DNA from: Bacteroidaceae bacterium
Lineage (GTDB): Bacteria > Bacteroidota > Bacteroidia > Bacteroidales > Bacteroidaceae
Direction of reading: 5' to 3'
DNA: 64,000 nt
Assembly: GCA_017534535.1 (NCBI GenBank)
Contig: JAFXVZ010000033.1
Span: forward strand, 62,001-126,000
The position numbers were made by a program, and so were the translations under genes. Below the pieces are notes generated by a model. That model was not told where the DNA came from. It worked only from the letters and a program-made list of their open reading frames with translations, and did no database searches. Of this stretch, positions 15,776 through 24,276 are shown one piece after another. Each line of letters begins with the position of its first letter. Within the stretch, counting starts at the first letter, position 1.

Positions 15776-16729
15776 TCAAGAGAGGATGCTAAGAAACTCT
15801 GGGCTTGGTATCTTTTTGTATTTCATATTGTTAATAAGGAATTTGGCGGAGTTGTATCGCTTAAGCAAATATCTTGTTCGGACGCTTATTGCTTCAGTTG
15901 CAATTTCTTCTGTGCTTATCAGTCCTATTATTCCCAGATATTCCCAAATAAAAAGACTTTGCATATTAGTGACGGACATTTCTTTTGAAGATTTCATTTC
16001 TGGTGTCGTTTGGAGCAATTGATATGTGCCCAGTATGAAGCGGCTTGTCTCTATATCCAATTTCTTCCCTGCCTTTACGGCATAGACTTCGTCTAATTCA
16101 CGTTTAGCTTCTTCAACGCTTTGCACTCCAAGCGTGTTGTCAAGAAAATAATCAATCATTTTCTCAAACCAAGGGTGTTTTGTCTGTAATTCTAATGTTT
16201 CACCATTCCCTCCAAATTGGATGAAACAGGAATTATGATATTTTTTTTTCCCATTGTGCCGCTCTACATAAAGGTTTAATAATTCCTCTCTGATAGTAGT
16301 ACTGTATTTATTGGTTATCCATTCAAAATCTTCTATGGCACTATCTGCAAGTCCATGTTTGTCTCGGTCATAAATAGCTGCCATGAAAACGAGTATCTGC
16401 ATAACGGTTTTAACCTTGTCTTGTTCGGTTTTAAAATAGTTGCTACACAGTTTTTTTATCTCTCTAATTGTAGAAGAGAATCCTTTGCTTGTATTAATAG
16501 AAATCATGCTATCTTCCATGCCTAAAGCATAGTCGGAAATATTCCTAACTTGTTTTGTACTGGAATCGTGGGAAAAACTACTATTGAGTGTTGAACTGTT
16601 ATTTTCAACTTGTGTTATTATCTTAAGCAGTTCTCCATTTATTTCTGAGACTGTGAAGCCATAGCAATTATTCAACAGCGGAAATATTGCCTTAAAATCT
16701 GAGGTACTAATCTTTATTCTCATATTCAT
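15776..16729 (-). CDS. Hypothetical protein, ~318 residues
   Basis: The frame is open from 16768, but its first codons lie inside the integrase terminator, so the start is set at MNMRIKIST (ATG 16729; ATG 16723 also possible). No family recognised. The protein looks soluble and largely alpha-helical, with segments such as KTVMQILVFMAAIYDRDKHG, HPWFEKMIDYFLDNTLG and FIWEYLGIIGLIS. It lies directly downstream of the integrase gene, a position often taken by excisionase or accessory factors, but it is much longer than an Xis. Function unknown. Confidence 0.55.
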   Translation of the reverse strand: MNMRIKISTSDFKAIFPLLNNCYGFTVSEINGELLKIITQVENNSSTLNSSFSHDSSTKQVRNISDYALGMEDSMISINTSKGFSSTIREIKKLCSNYFKTEQDKVKTVMQILVFMAAIYDRDKHGLADSAIEDFEWITNKYSTTIREELLNLYVERHNGKKKYHNSCFIQFGGNGETLELQTKHPWFEKMIDYFLDNTLGVQSVEEAKRELDEVYAVKAGKKLDIETSRFILGTYQLLQTTPEMKSSKEMSVTNMQSLFIWEYLGIIGLISTEEIATEAISVRTRYLLKRYNSAKFLINNMKYKKIPSPEFLSILS

Positions 16730-16749
16730 AATTTTTGCGAAGATAAAAA

Positions 16750-16790
16750 GAAAGCACCACCTGTGCAAGTGACTGGTGGAGTTCTTTTTT
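16750..16790 (-). terminator. Terminator of the integrase gene
   Basis: Read leftward: CTCCACC and GGTGGTG arms (one mismatch) around a 13-base loop, then CTTTCTTTTTATC. It begins just after the integrase stop codon. Confidence 0.65.
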
Positions 16791-16792
16791 AA

Positions 16793-18007
16793 TCAGAGCA
16801 GATTTTTCATCGCTTCATCTATCTGCTCATTGTCAAAGCTGTCAAGATAGATTTGGGTAGTGGTTAAGTCTGAATGTCCTAACGCTTCACTAATCAATGC
16901 AATGCTTACCCCAGACTTTTTCAAAACGGTCGCAAAAGAGTGCCTTGCAACATAAGTGGTTATCTTATCTTCTAAGCCTAATTGTTTTCCTATGGCTTTC
17001 AAGTTCTTGTTTACTTTTGCGAGTATCTTATGAATACGGTACTGCTTTTGTAATGCTGTTTTGTGGATTTTCTCATCCAATATTGGAAACAGGTAGCCTT
17101 TACTTTCTGGAGCATATTTGTCAATTATCTTCAATGCTTCTTCTGGCATTCCGATATTAATAGGCTTGTGGGTCTTTTGGCGAATGTACTGCAACCTGCC
17201 TTTTTGAATATTTGATTTGGTGAGCTGTGCTAAATCAGTAAAGTTTATCCCACCGCACAAGTAACTAAAGATGAAGATGTCCTTACTTAACTGATAGTAT
17301 TCATTCTTATCAATAGGTTTGCTTTCTTCTCTAAATTTCAGCACTTTATCCTTACTGATAGCTCTTTTCTGTGTTTTAGTAACAAATTTGCTTACCTTAT
17401 ATTCGTCAAAAGGATAGTCTGATTTATGAGCGCATTTCATCTGTATGGCAATGTTGTATGCACTGCGTAAAGTACGGAACATAATGCTTATGGTAGTCTC
17501 TTTATTTCCTTTTGCACGTTGCCATTTTTCGTATTTACATAAGAAATTAAGGTCTATGTCACTGAAAGGTATGTCAAGCTTACCTTTGGTAAATTTTAAT
17601 AGCGAGTTAAAGGAGCTTCTATATATGAGTTTGTTACCACACTTTCCTTCTTTAATTAAAGAATCTATTTGCTCTTCATAGAATTGCTTCACTGTCTTAG
17701 ATTTGTATCTACTGTCTTTTGAATTGAGAAGAGAAGCCGATGTGTATTCTTTTTTCTCTGTGTTCAGTTCCAACATACGCTGATGAAGTTCAGACACCTT
17801 GTCAAGGATAATCTTCTGAATATATTCACCATTTGGGCATTTGGGTTTGGGCTTATTTTTAGAAAAATCCCAGTATTTAGGGTTAATAGATATTCCCAAA
17901 CTTTGATAATTACGCTTATCATTCTTGGTAACTTGCAACATTAATGGATTTTCACCATTAGATAATGTCTTTGATTTGTAGCAAACCACTGATACTAAGG
18001 CATTCAT
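16793..18007 (-). CDS. Tyrosine recombinase / integrase of the element
   Basis: 404 residues, the normal size for Bacteroidota integrases. N-terminal arm-binding domain (~1-90: VVCYKSKTLSNGENPLMLQV, GISINPKYWDF), core-binding SAM-like domain (~100-200), catalytic domain after ~215. Visible active-site elements: ARHSFAT (Arg and following His), LGHSD (box His), and the nucleophile Tyr in TTTQIYLDS. The place of the first catalytic Arg reads CGGINFTDLA, that is, without the usual Arg; IntDOT-type recombinases also lack this Arg. It lies 129 bp from the 55-bp att repeat at the tRNA and reads away from the tRNA, as expected for an element integrated at a tRNA 3' end. Confidence 0.93.
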   Translation of the reverse strand: MNALVSVVCYKSKTLSNGENPLMLQVTKNDKRNYQSLGISINPKYWDFSKNKPKPKCPNGEYIQKIILDKVSELHQRMLELNTEKKEYTSASLLNSKDSRYKSKTVKQFYEEQIDSLIKEGKCGNKLIYRSSFNSLLKFTKGKLDIPFSDIDLNFLCKYEKWQRAKGNKETTISIMFRTLRSAYNIAIQMKCAHKSDYPFDEYKVSKFVTKTQKRAISKDKVLKFREESKPIDKNEYYQLSKDIFIFSYLCGGINFTDLAQLTKSNIQKGRLQYIRQKTHKPINIGMPEEALKIIDKYAPESKGYLFPILDEKIHKTALQKQYRIHKILAKVNKNLKAIGKQLGLEDKITTYVARHSFATVLKKSGVSIALISEALGHSDLTTTQIYLDSFDNEQIDEAMKNLL

Positions 18008-18015
18008 AAAACAAT

Positions 18016-18040
18016 TCTGGTTTACATCTTGGTTTACATG
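18016..18040. repeat. Putative integrase arm-type repeat, right end
   Basis: TCTGGTTTACAT followed by CTTGGTTTACATG; 24 of 25 positions equal to 3075-3099 in the same orientation. It sits eight bases upstream of the integrase start codon, so integrase binding here could also repress its own gene. Confidence 0.7.
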
Positions 18041-18091
18041 AAGCCCTTAATAATGCCAAAAAAGGGGTGTTTTGAAATAGGTAAAAAAAGA

Positions 18092-18129
18092 AAGCCTTCA
18101 ACATCTAATTTATTAGAAGTAAAAGGCTT
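18092..18129 (-). terminator. Terminator downstream of tRNA-Gly
   Basis: Nested hairpin: AAGCCTT (18092-18098) with AAGGCTT (18123-18129), and inside it TCTAAT/ATTAGA. Leftward it is followed by TCTTTTTTT. It lies on the element side of the att repeat, so the element supplies the terminator of the host tRNA transcript. Confidence 0.75.
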
Positions 18130-18135
18130 GTTCTT

Positions 18136-18190
18136 AGAGCGGAAGACGGGGCTCAAACCCGCGACCCTCAGCTTGGAAGGCTAATGCTCT
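18136..18190. repeat. attR: 55-bp direct repeat inside intact tRNA-Gly
   Basis: Same 55 bases as 2923-2977. It forms the 3' part of the working tRNA-Gly gene, so integration restores the tRNA. Confidence 0.92.
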
Positions 18191-18210
18191 ATCAACTGAG
18201 CTACTTCCGC
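18138..18210 (-). tRNA. tRNA-Gly(UCC)
   Basis: 73 nt without encoded CCA. Acceptor GCGGAAG/CTTCCGC, D-arm GCTC-AGTTGATA-GAGC, anticodon arm TTAGC-CTTCCAA-GCTGA with anticodon TCC, variable GGGTC, T-arm GCGGG-TTTGAGC-CCCGT, discriminator T. All stems pair (two G-U). It is 16 bp downstream of tRNA-Tyr and is the integration site of the element. Confidence 0.96.
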
Positions 18211-18226
18211 AATTTCTTTTCTCCTG

Positions 18227-18309
18227 TGGGCAAAGATGGATTCGAACCACCGAAGGCGTACGCCAGCAGATTTACAGTCTGCCCCATTTGGCCACTCTGG
18301 TATTTGCCC
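18227..18309 (-). tRNA. tRNA-Tyr(GUA)
   Basis: 83 nt, class II with a long variable arm. Acceptor GGGCAAA/TTTGCCC, anticodon arm GCAGA-CTGTAAA-TCTGC with anticodon GTA, T-arm with GGTTCGAATCC, discriminator A. CCA is not encoded. Transcribed together with tRNA-Gly, probably behind ribH. Confidence 0.96.
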
Positions 18310-18359
18310 AAACCTTGTTTGCTCGCCTCTTTGAGAGGTTTGCGGTTGCAAAGTTACAA

Positions 18360-18854
18360 CTATTTTTCTAAACTGCAAGCAAAATTTATCATTTTTATTG
18401 CAGTTTCTGCACATTCACTGCCTTTATTGCCCAACTTACCACCGGCTCTCTCCTCGGCTTGCTCCATGTTATCAGTAGTTAACACGCCGAAAATCACGGG
18501 AATATCACCTAAAGTGTTTAACTGAGCAATGCCTTGTGTCACACCCTGGCAAACATAGTCGAAATGAGGAGTATCACCTCTGACAACGCTGCCCAGCACA
18601 ATCACTGCATCTACCTTGCCCTGCTTCATAAAAGCTGCTGCTCCGAAAGTAAGTTCGAAACTGCCAGGTACCATCTTTATGATAATGTCCTTTTCAGCAG
18701 CTCCATGTTGCAGCAGGGTTCTCACCGCCCCTTCGCAGAGAGTTTCAGTGATGTTGCTGTTCCATTCCGATACCACGACGGCAAACTTCTTGCCCTTCGC
18801 ATTGAGCTCACTTGCCTCGTGGTTATCGTGTAGGATGTGAAAAGCAGTTGCCAT
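18360..18854 (-). CDS. ribH: 6,7-dimethyl-8-ribityllumazine synthase
   Basis: 164 residues, normal length. Catalyses the penultimate step of riboflavin synthesis, joining the ribityl-diaminopyrimidine with the butanone phosphate. Visible family marks: VSEWNSNIT near the N-terminus, [23 protein letters not shown] with the active-site His, and [23 protein letters not shown] at the end. It lies three bases after the stop of the TPR-protein gene, so the two are co-transcribed, and just upstream of the tRNA pair. No other rib gene is in the window. Confidence 0.96.
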   Translation of the reverse strand: MATAFHILHDNHEASELNAKGKKFAVVVSEWNSNITETLCEGAVRTLLQHGAAEKDIIIKMVPGSFELTFGAAAFMKQGKVDAVIVLGSVVRGDTPHFDYVCQGVTQGIAQLNTLGDIPVIFGVLTTDNMEQAEERAGGKLGNKGSECAETAIKMINFACSLEK

Positions 18855-18857
18855 ATA

Positions 18858-19544
18858 TTACTGGTTCTTCAACAACTTAGCTGCTTCCAGATAGCGGTCG
18901 ATGTCCATCGCCTGATAAGAAGCAAAGTACTTATCCTTGATGGTCTGATATGCCGCGATAGCTTCGTCGTACTTACCTTCCTTTACCAACAGCTCGCCAG
19001 CTTGCTGCAAGAATATGGGGCTTAATGTATTGTTGTCAGCTTCCTTAGCAGCAGCCTGCAACAGAGAAATAGCCTTGCTGATATTGCCTAACTCTACATA
19101 TACGTTACCCATAGCACCCTTGATGGCGGGAGAAATCATCTGGTCATTAGCACTGAACTTGTCGAGATACTTCATTGCATCATCGTTATAGCCCAGGTGA
19201 GCATAGCTCAGACCTGCGTAGGCGTTTGCCAAATTAGCAGCCTTTGTGCCGCTGAACTGATCAGCTACCTTCAGGAAACCAATATAGCCGATACTGTCGC
19301 CACTGATGGCGAGGTCGTACTGCTCGTTCTCGAAGTACTGTTCGCCCTTGAACAATGCTGCATAGGCCTTCTTCTCACGAGGTGCCTTATACAGATGGTT
19401 GTAGGCGAAAATGCCTGCGATGATTACTACCAGTGCCAAGATAGCACCTACAATTGTTTTCTTGTTCTTTAAAATAAATGCCTCTGACGATGAGAGGACT
19501 TCTTCTACATTTAGGGCTTCGTCCTTTTTTTTCTGATCTGCCAT
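18858..19544 (-). CDS. Membrane-anchored TPR protein (YfgM-like organisation)
   Basis: 228 residues. A basic/acidic N-terminus (~1-29) is followed by one membrane segment (IVGAILALVVIIAGIFAY, ~32-50) and then periplasmic TPR-like helices (YAGLSYAHLGYNDDAMKYLD, VYVELGNISKAISLLQAAA, GKYDEAIAAYQTIKD). The layout resembles the YfgM/tetratricopeptide family. The role is probably an envelope chaperone or scaffold, by family analogy only. It is first in an operon with ribH. Confidence 0.8.
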   Translation of the reverse strand: MADQKKKDEALNVEEVLSSSEAFILKNKKTIVGAILALVVIIAGIFAYNHLYKAPREKKAYAALFKGEQYFENEQYDLAISGDSIGYIGFLKVADQFSGTKAANLANAYAGLSYAHLGYNDDAMKYLDKFSANDQMISPAIKGAMGNVYVELGNISKAISLLQAAAKEADNNTLSPIFLQQAGELLVKEGKYDEAIAAYQTIKDKYFASYQAMDIDRYLEAAKLLKNQ

Positions 19545-19592
19545 ATCTATTGAAAATTTTATATTTTTTACGGTTTAATCGTTTTCGACCCG

Positions 19593-19600
19593 CAAAATTA
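19593..19600 (-). promoter_or_regulatory. -7 box of the TPR-ribH operon
   Basis: TAATTTTG on the minus strand, 49 bp upstream of the start codon; TTTCG stands at the -33 distance instead of TTTG. A divergent TACTTTTG box (19676-19683) precedes recF. Confidence 0.45.
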
Positions 19601-19703
19601 CTGCTTTTTGCCCTATCTGCGAAATTTCAAGGCATCTTTTTTTGCAAAACATGGATAAAAGAGCAAAATTTTGGCTACTTTTGTCCTGTAAATAGACTAA
19701 AAC

Positions 19704-20813
19704 ATGATATTGAACCATATCTCCATACTGAATTATAAGAATATTGTGCAGACCGACTTGGCTTTTTCTCCTAAGTTAAATTGCTTCTTTGGGAAAAACG
19801 GCATGGGTAAGACCAATTTGCTTGATGCCATTTATTTTTTGTCGTTTTGTAAGAGTTCCAGCAACCCCATCGATTCGCAAAATATGTTGCATACTGCTGA
19901 TTTCTTTATGATACAGGGCGAATATGCCACTGATGACGGACAACCAGAGGAAATATTCTGCGGTATGAAACGCAAGCAGAAGAAGCAGTTCAAGCGTAAT
20001 AAAAAAGAATATCAGCGATTATCGGATCACATCGGACTTATTCCGCTGGTGATGGTATCGCCAGATGATTCTATTTTAATTAACGGACTCAGCGAAGAGC
20101 GCCGTAAATTTATGGATGTGGTTATCTCTCAGTATGATAAGGTATATTTGGATGCTTTGATACGCTACAATAAGGCTTTGTCCCAGCGTAATACCTTATT
20201 AAAAAAAGAGGAGACGGCAACGGATGAGATGCTCGCTATTTGGGAAGAGATGATGGCTCAAGAGGGTGAGGTGGTATTCCGCAAGCGTGAGGCTTTTATC
20301 CAGGAGTTCATTCCTATCTTCCAGCAGTTCTATTCATTTATATCGGAAGACAAAGAGGCGGTGGGACTGACTTACGAGAGCCATGCCCGAGGGGCTTCCT
20401 TGCGTGAGGTGCTAATGCAAAGCCGTGATAAAGACCGCATTATGGGCCATTCATTACATGGTATTCATAAGGACGACTTGCAGATGATATTGGGTGGCTT
20501 CCCGTTGAAACGAGAGGGGTCGCAAGGACAAAACAAGACCTATCTAATTGCACTGAAATTAGCACAGTTTGATTTCTTGAGACGGATGGGAACGGTGCCC
20601 TTGTTGTTACTGGATGATATTTTCGACAAGCTCGATGCCCGTCGTGTGGAGCAGATTGTGAAGTTGGTGGGTAGTGACCGCTTCGGTCAAATCTTTATCA
20701 CCGATACCAATCGCGAGAACTTGGATAAGATTTTGAAAAAGACGCAAGTGGATTATCGCCTTTTCCATGTGGTTGAAGGTGTCATAAATACTGAGGGCTA
20801 TGAAAAGGAGTGA
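19704..20813 (+). CDS. recF: DNA replication/repair protein RecF
   Basis: 369 residues, normal length. SMC-like ATPase that helps load RecA at gaps. Walker A FFGKNGMGKTNLLDAI at ~30-45, signature SQGQNKTYLIALKLAQ, Walker B LLLLDDIFDKLD with the D-loop following, and a His/Thr switch region FITDTNRENL. The start at 19704 (MILNHISILNYKNI) fits the family. It overlaps the DUF721 gene by 14 bp, which is a common recF-DUF721 arrangement in Bacteroidota. Confidence 0.95.
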   Translation: MILNHISILNYKNIVQTDLAFSPKLNCFFGKNGMGKTNLLDAIYFLSFCKSSSNPIDSQNMLHTADFFMIQGEYATDDGQPEEIFCGMKRKQKKQFKRNKKEYQRLSDHIGLIPLVMVSPDDSILINGLSEERRKFMDVVISQYDKVYLDALIRYNKALSQRNTLLKKEETATDEMLAIWEEMMAQEGEVVFRKREAFIQEFIPIFQQFYSFISEDKEAVGLTYESHARGASLREVLMQSRDKDRIMGHSLHGIHKDDLQMILGGFPLKREGSQGQNKTYLIALKLAQFDFLRRMGTVPLLLLDDIFDKLDARRVEQIVKLVGSDRFGQIFITDTNRENLDKILKKTQVDYRLFHVVEGVINTEGYEKE

Positions 20814-21090
20814 TGCTGAGTCAGTTGGGTCGCTTATACGCAAGTTCTTGCGGCAAGAGGGATTGGAGACACCTCTGAACGAGAAGCGATTGATAGATGC
20901 GTGGGCAGAGATTCTGGGTACCACCATTGCTTCTCGCTCTAAAGCGTTGTTTATTAAGAATCAAGTGCTATATGTGGAGGTTACATCGGCACCTCTGCGT
21001 CAGCAGCTGATGATGGGGCGCCAACAGTTGGTTGTCAAGCTTAATCAAAAGGTAGGGGCGCAAGTCATTACCAATATTATTTTTAGGTAG
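20800..21090 (+). CDS. DUF721 (DciA-like) protein
   Basis: 96 residues of the DUF721 type: WAEILGTTIASRSKALFIKN, LYVEVTSAPLRQQLMMGR. In other phyla DciA-type proteins work with the replicative helicase DnaB; that role is inferred here. Co-transcribed with recF by overlap. Its 3' end overlaps the convergent cyclo-ligase gene by 8 bp. Confidence 0.85.
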   Translation: MKRSDAESVGSLIRKFLRQEGLETPLNEKRLIDAWAEILGTTIASRSKALFIKNQVLYVEVTSAPLRQQLMMGRQQLVVKLNQKVGAQVITNIIFR

Positions 21091-21616
21091 TTAGGGTTAT
21101 TACAACATCCATTTTTATATCTGTTGGCTCTGTTGGCACAGTTTCAACCAATTGATAAGGGAAGCAGATGCCTGCTTTATAGGCATTCGTGAGTTTAGGG
21201 AGTAGGCGGTCATAATAACCTTTTCCTCTACCTAATCGATTGCCTTTCGTATCAAACGCTATACCTGGCACCGCTACAAAATCAATTTGAGCGTAATCTG
21301 TGAACAACTTACCTGTAGGCTCTGAAATGCCAAAAGCACCAACTTGTAGCTCGCTGGCGTTGTGGTAGATGCGAAGCTCTAAATCATCATCTACCACCTT
21401 GGGCAATAGCACTAACTTCTGGCCACACCATTTGTCAATAAAGGTATGAGTGTTGACTTCGTCACTGAGTGAGTGATAGAGCAGCACAGTCTTGGAAGAT
21501 CGGAAATGCTCATCTGCCTCCAACGTTTGCATAATCAACATAGAATCAGTCCACGCTGAAGCATTGTACTTTGCCTTTAAAGCCCTAATCTGTTTCCGTA
21601 GTTTCGCCTTGTCCAT
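21083..21616 (-). CDS. 5-formyltetrahydrofolate cyclo-ligase
   Basis: 177 residues. Converts 5-formyl-THF to 5,10-methenyl-THF with ATP. Family motif GNRLGRGKGYYDRLL (ATP/substrate loop) is intact, with VPGIAFDTKGN before it and the basic N-terminus KLRKQIRALKAKY. It ends against the convergent DUF721 gene and starts 17 bp downstream of the S41 protease gene, in the same leftward series. Confidence 0.93.
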   Translation of the reverse strand: MDKAKLRKQIRALKAKYNASAWTDSMLIMQTLEADEHFRSSKTVLLYHSLSDEVNTHTFIDKWCGQKLVLLPKVVDDDLELRIYHNASELQVGAFGISEPTGKLFTDYAQIDFVAVPGIAFDTKGNRLGRGKGYYDRLLPKLTNAYKAGICFPYQLVETVPTEPTDIKMDVVITLTT

Positions 21617-21633
21617 TATTCATTATTCGAAAT

Positions 21634-23268
21634 TCAATCATTCTCAGGTGCCTTAGGGAACGCTTCGCCCTTCTCCAGTACCTCAACAGCCTTCAGTACC
21701 GTATTATCATCTCGGTTCCAATACTTGATGTAGGGCTCTGTACCCAATACATTGCTGATGATATTGGAACACAAGTACTTCTCCAGTAATTTATGAGACT
21801 TGTTAATCAGTAGATTGCGACGTTTAACACCCTGGCTGTCGCAATAACGAATAAATTGCCCCGTAATGTCTTGTTTCGATAAGTACTTCGCCAACGCTTC
21901 CTCGTCTTCCATTTTTACCAACTTCTCACGGTTCTTATCGCTGTAGTTGAAGCCAAAGCGGGAGATTAAACCCTTATTGCTCACTTCAATCAAGTAAGAC
22001 GTTACGCCGATAGTGTCTTGTGGCACAAAGATATCGGGCATAATACCGCCCCCGGCATAAACAGGGCGCCCCAACGTGGTAAAATACTCATCCTCCGTGT
22101 TCAGTTTGATACTATCGGCAGAGAAGAACTCACCATGCTCGTAACGGTTAATCCAGTCGGTCTCATATTCCTGATCCTTGCCATTTTCATACGGACGTTG
22201 GATACAACGACCAGATGGTGTGTAATACCTAGCAATGGTCAGGCGGATAGACGAGCCATCACTGAACTCTATTGGTTGCTGCACCAAGCCCTTACCGAAT
22301 GAACGGCGGCCAATGATGGTACCACGGTCATTATCCTGGATGGCACCAGCAAAAATCTCACTGGCAGAAGCAGAGCTTTCGTTCACCAGAACCACTAATG
22401 GCATACGCTGACAACTGCCTGTACCATTGGCATATTCCTCCATACGTGGATACTTTCTGCCTTGAGCAAATAACATCAGTCTGCCTTCAGGCAAAAACTC
22501 GTTCACCATACGCAGGGCAGCATCCATATAACCACCCGTATTGTCACGAAGGTCGATAATCAAGCCCTTGCAGTTCAAATGAGTCAGTTGGGCAATGGCA
22601 TTCAGCAACTCTACGTGGGTGGTACGGGCAAACTTGTTGATTTTGATATACCCGAAGTCATTGGTCACCATATATGCTGCATTGATGGAGTTCTGTGGAA
22701 TATCGCCTCTTACTACGATAAAATCCAGTAAGTCCTTCTCGCCAGAACGCTTCACGGAAATCTTGACTTCTGTGCCCTTAGGCCCTTTCAGTCGTTCTTT
22801 TGCCGTACGTTCAGTTACGATGCTACCTACGAACAGACTATCGTTTACCTTTACGATGCGGTCACCAGCCATAATGCCCACCTTCTCCGACGGACCACCT
22901 TCAATCACACTATTGATATGGATGGTATCTTCTTGAATCACAAACTGAATGCCAATACCACTGAAGCTCCCTTCCAGTTCAGAGTTCACTTCCTCAGCAT
23001 CTTGAGCAGGAATATACGTAGAGTGGGGGTCAAGTTGTGCTAATATCTGTGGTAAAGCCCCCTCCACCACATTTGTCATATCGATGGTATCCACATACTG
23101 ATCCTCCACAATGCGCATTAAGGCATTGATTTTATTTGAAGAACTGTTGATGATACCCAGTCGGTTACCACCATAATGCTTGGAATAGAATGTACCAATC
23201 AATATGCCTCCCACTATGCTGATAGCGATGATGAATGGTATAAATCTATTTGTCTTATTACTTGCCAT
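21634..23268 (-). CDS. S41 family carboxy-terminal processing protease
   Basis: 544 residues. An N-terminal membrane anchor (IPFIIAISIVGGILIGTFY), a PDZ domain (~85-165, GIGIQFVIQEDTIHI and MAGDRIVKVND), and a tail-specific protease core. Catalytic Ser lies in ESSASASEIFAGA and catalytic Lys in GRRSFGKGLVQ. Such CtpA-type proteases act in the periplasm on C-termini of exported proteins. Family length is normal with a C-terminal extension of ~130 residues. Leftward series with the cyclo-ligase, dCMP deaminase, DUF4847 and dcp. Confidence 0.93.
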   Translation of the reverse strand: MASNKTNRFIPFIIAISIVGGILIGTFYSKHYGGNRLGIINSSSNKINALMRIVEDQYVDTIDMTNVVEGALPQILAQLDPHSTYIPAQDAEEVNSELEGSFSGIGIQFVIQEDTIHINSVIEGGPSEKVGIMAGDRIVKVNDSLFVGSIVTERTAKERLKGPKGTEVKISVKRSGEKDLLDFIVVRGDIPQNSINAAYMVTNDFGYIKINKFARTTHVELLNAIAQLTHLNCKGLIIDLRDNTGGYMDAALRMVNEFLPEGRLMLFAQGRKYPRMEEYANGTGSCQRMPLVVLVNESSASASEIFAGAIQDNDRGTIIGRRSFGKGLVQQPIEFSDGSSIRLTIARYYTPSGRCIQRPYENGKDQEYETDWINRYEHGEFFSADSIKLNTEDEYFTTLGRPVYAGGGIMPDIFVPQDTIGVTSYLIEVSNKGLISRFGFNYSDKNREKLVKMEDEEALAKYLSKQDITGQFIRYCDSQGVKRRNLLINKSHKLLEKYLCSNIISNVLGTEPYIKYWNRDDNTVLKAVEVLEKGEAFPKAPEND

Positions 23269-23326
23269 ATCTTATTTTTCTACTTAATTATCTAATTATA
23301 AATTGTCAATGGTCAATGTTCAGTGT

Positions 23327-23758
23327 TCAATCCTCAATGAACTCCACCTCAATTCCAGCTTTCTTTAACAACTGCAAGCCATCATCCAAACGATACTGGC
23401 GTGCATATACCACTCTCTTGATGCCTGCCTGGATAATCAGCTTCGAGCACTCAATACACGGAGCATCAGTTACATATAGTGTAGCTCCTTCGCTGTTATT
23501 ATTCGAGCGGGCAATCTTTGTAATCGCATTTGCCTCTGCATGCAGCACATACGGATATGTCACATTGTTTTCATCCTCGCACACATTCTCAAACCCTGAT
23601 GGAGTACCGTTATATCCATCCGAGATAATCATCTTATCCTTTACAATCAATGCTCCTACCTGACGGCGTTTGCAGTAGGAATTTTCCGACCAGATACGAG
23701 CCATACGCAAGTACCTCTTATCCAGGTCAACTTTTTTCTTGTCTGCTTCGTTCATCAT
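23327..23758 (-). CDS. dCMP deaminase-type deaminase
   Basis: 143 residues. Zinc motif LHAEANAI (HAE) and DAPCIECSKLI (PCxxC) are both intact; VGALIVKDKMIISDGYNGTPSGF is the substrate loop of deoxycytidylate deaminases. It supplies dUMP for thymidylate synthesis. The start codon overlaps the end of the DUF4847 gene by 4 bp, a coupled pair. Confidence 0.92.
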   Translation of the reverse strand: MMNEADKKKVDLDKRYLRMARIWSENSYCKRRQVGALIVKDKMIISDGYNGTPSGFENVCEDENNVTYPYVLHAEANAITKIARSNNNSEGATLYVTDAPCIECSKLIIQAGIKRVVYARQYRLDDGLQLLKKAGIEVEFIED

Positions 23759-24276
23759 CTGTTCTTTGGTAATAATGCAATCACATTTGTCACTTCACCA
23801 TCTTTATAATATATATACAACGCGTTGGCATCGCCACTATACTTATATGCGTTTGTCATACCTTTCTGGAACTGCTTCGCCAGAACATCTTTCTCTTCGC
23901 TAGTCCAATTCAAATTTGACGTTCCCATTGTTCTGTTCTTTCCATCAGCCCTCCAATTGCCAGTGAAAGATGCGTCCACGCCTCTGCCAGAGAACGAACC
24001 CGAGAAAACTCCGTCAAGGTTTGCGCCAGCAAACTCCACCTCATAGTGGCCAGCTTCTTTCTGTTTGGCAATGCTGGCAGCTTCGGCATCACGGTCGTCA
24101 TACCAGAAATTCACATAAGCTTTAGGATTGCCCTCACGGAAGATGTAGCTCATCTTCCATACCTTGCCTGTGAAGATTACCTTCAGGTCATCGTCATTGT
24201 TACTGCAACCACACAACATGGGCAGTGTTAGCAGTGCAAGCAGAACTGCTTTAAAATATGTAAAGTGTCTTTTCAT
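23755..24276 (-). CDS. DUF4847 family lipoprotein
   Basis: 173 residues. Leader ends PMLCGCSNNDDD: lipobox with an acidic tail of the surface-export type. The beta-rich body with FTGKVWKMSYIFREG, GSFSGRGVDASFTGNW and a final IALLPKN is the DUF4847 pattern. Function unknown. It overlaps the dcp stop codon by 4 bp on one side and the deaminase start by 4 bp on the other, so translation of the three is coupled. Confidence 0.85.
   Translation of the reverse strand: MKRHFTYFKAVLLALLTLPMLCGCSNNDDDLKVIFTGKVWKMSYIFREGNPKAYVNFWYDDRDAEAASIAKQKEAGHYEVEFAGANLDGVFSGSFSGRGVDASFTGNWRADGKNRTMGTSNLNWTSEEKDVLAKQFQKGMTNAYKYSGDANALYIYYKDGEVTNVIALLPKNR

Larger units (their letters stand above)
2923..18190. mobile_element. 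Integrated element inserted in tRNA-Gly(UCC), ~15.3 kb
   Basis: Both ends carry the same 55-bp sequence (2923-2977 and 18136-18190), corresponding to the 3' three quarters of tRNA-Gly. The right copy is part of an intact tRNA gene. A tyrosine recombinase gene (16793-18007) lies just inside the right end, and a 25-bp sequence containing GGTTTACAT twice is found ~100 bp inside both ends. This is the standard architecture of tRNA-targeted integration. Contents: XRE regulator, broken SF2 helicase gene, lipoprotein cluster, serine recombinase, DUF3871, DUF5131 and unknown proteins. No relaxase, VirD4/TraG, terminase, portal or capsid gene is recognisable. The interior looks more AT-rich than the flanks by eye (not counted). 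Confidence 0.9.

Noticed and set aside
2923..18190. Prophage
   Set aside because: No terminase, portal, capsid, tail, lysis or holin gene is recognisable in 15 kb; a helicase and Gp37/Gp68-type protein alone do not make a phage.
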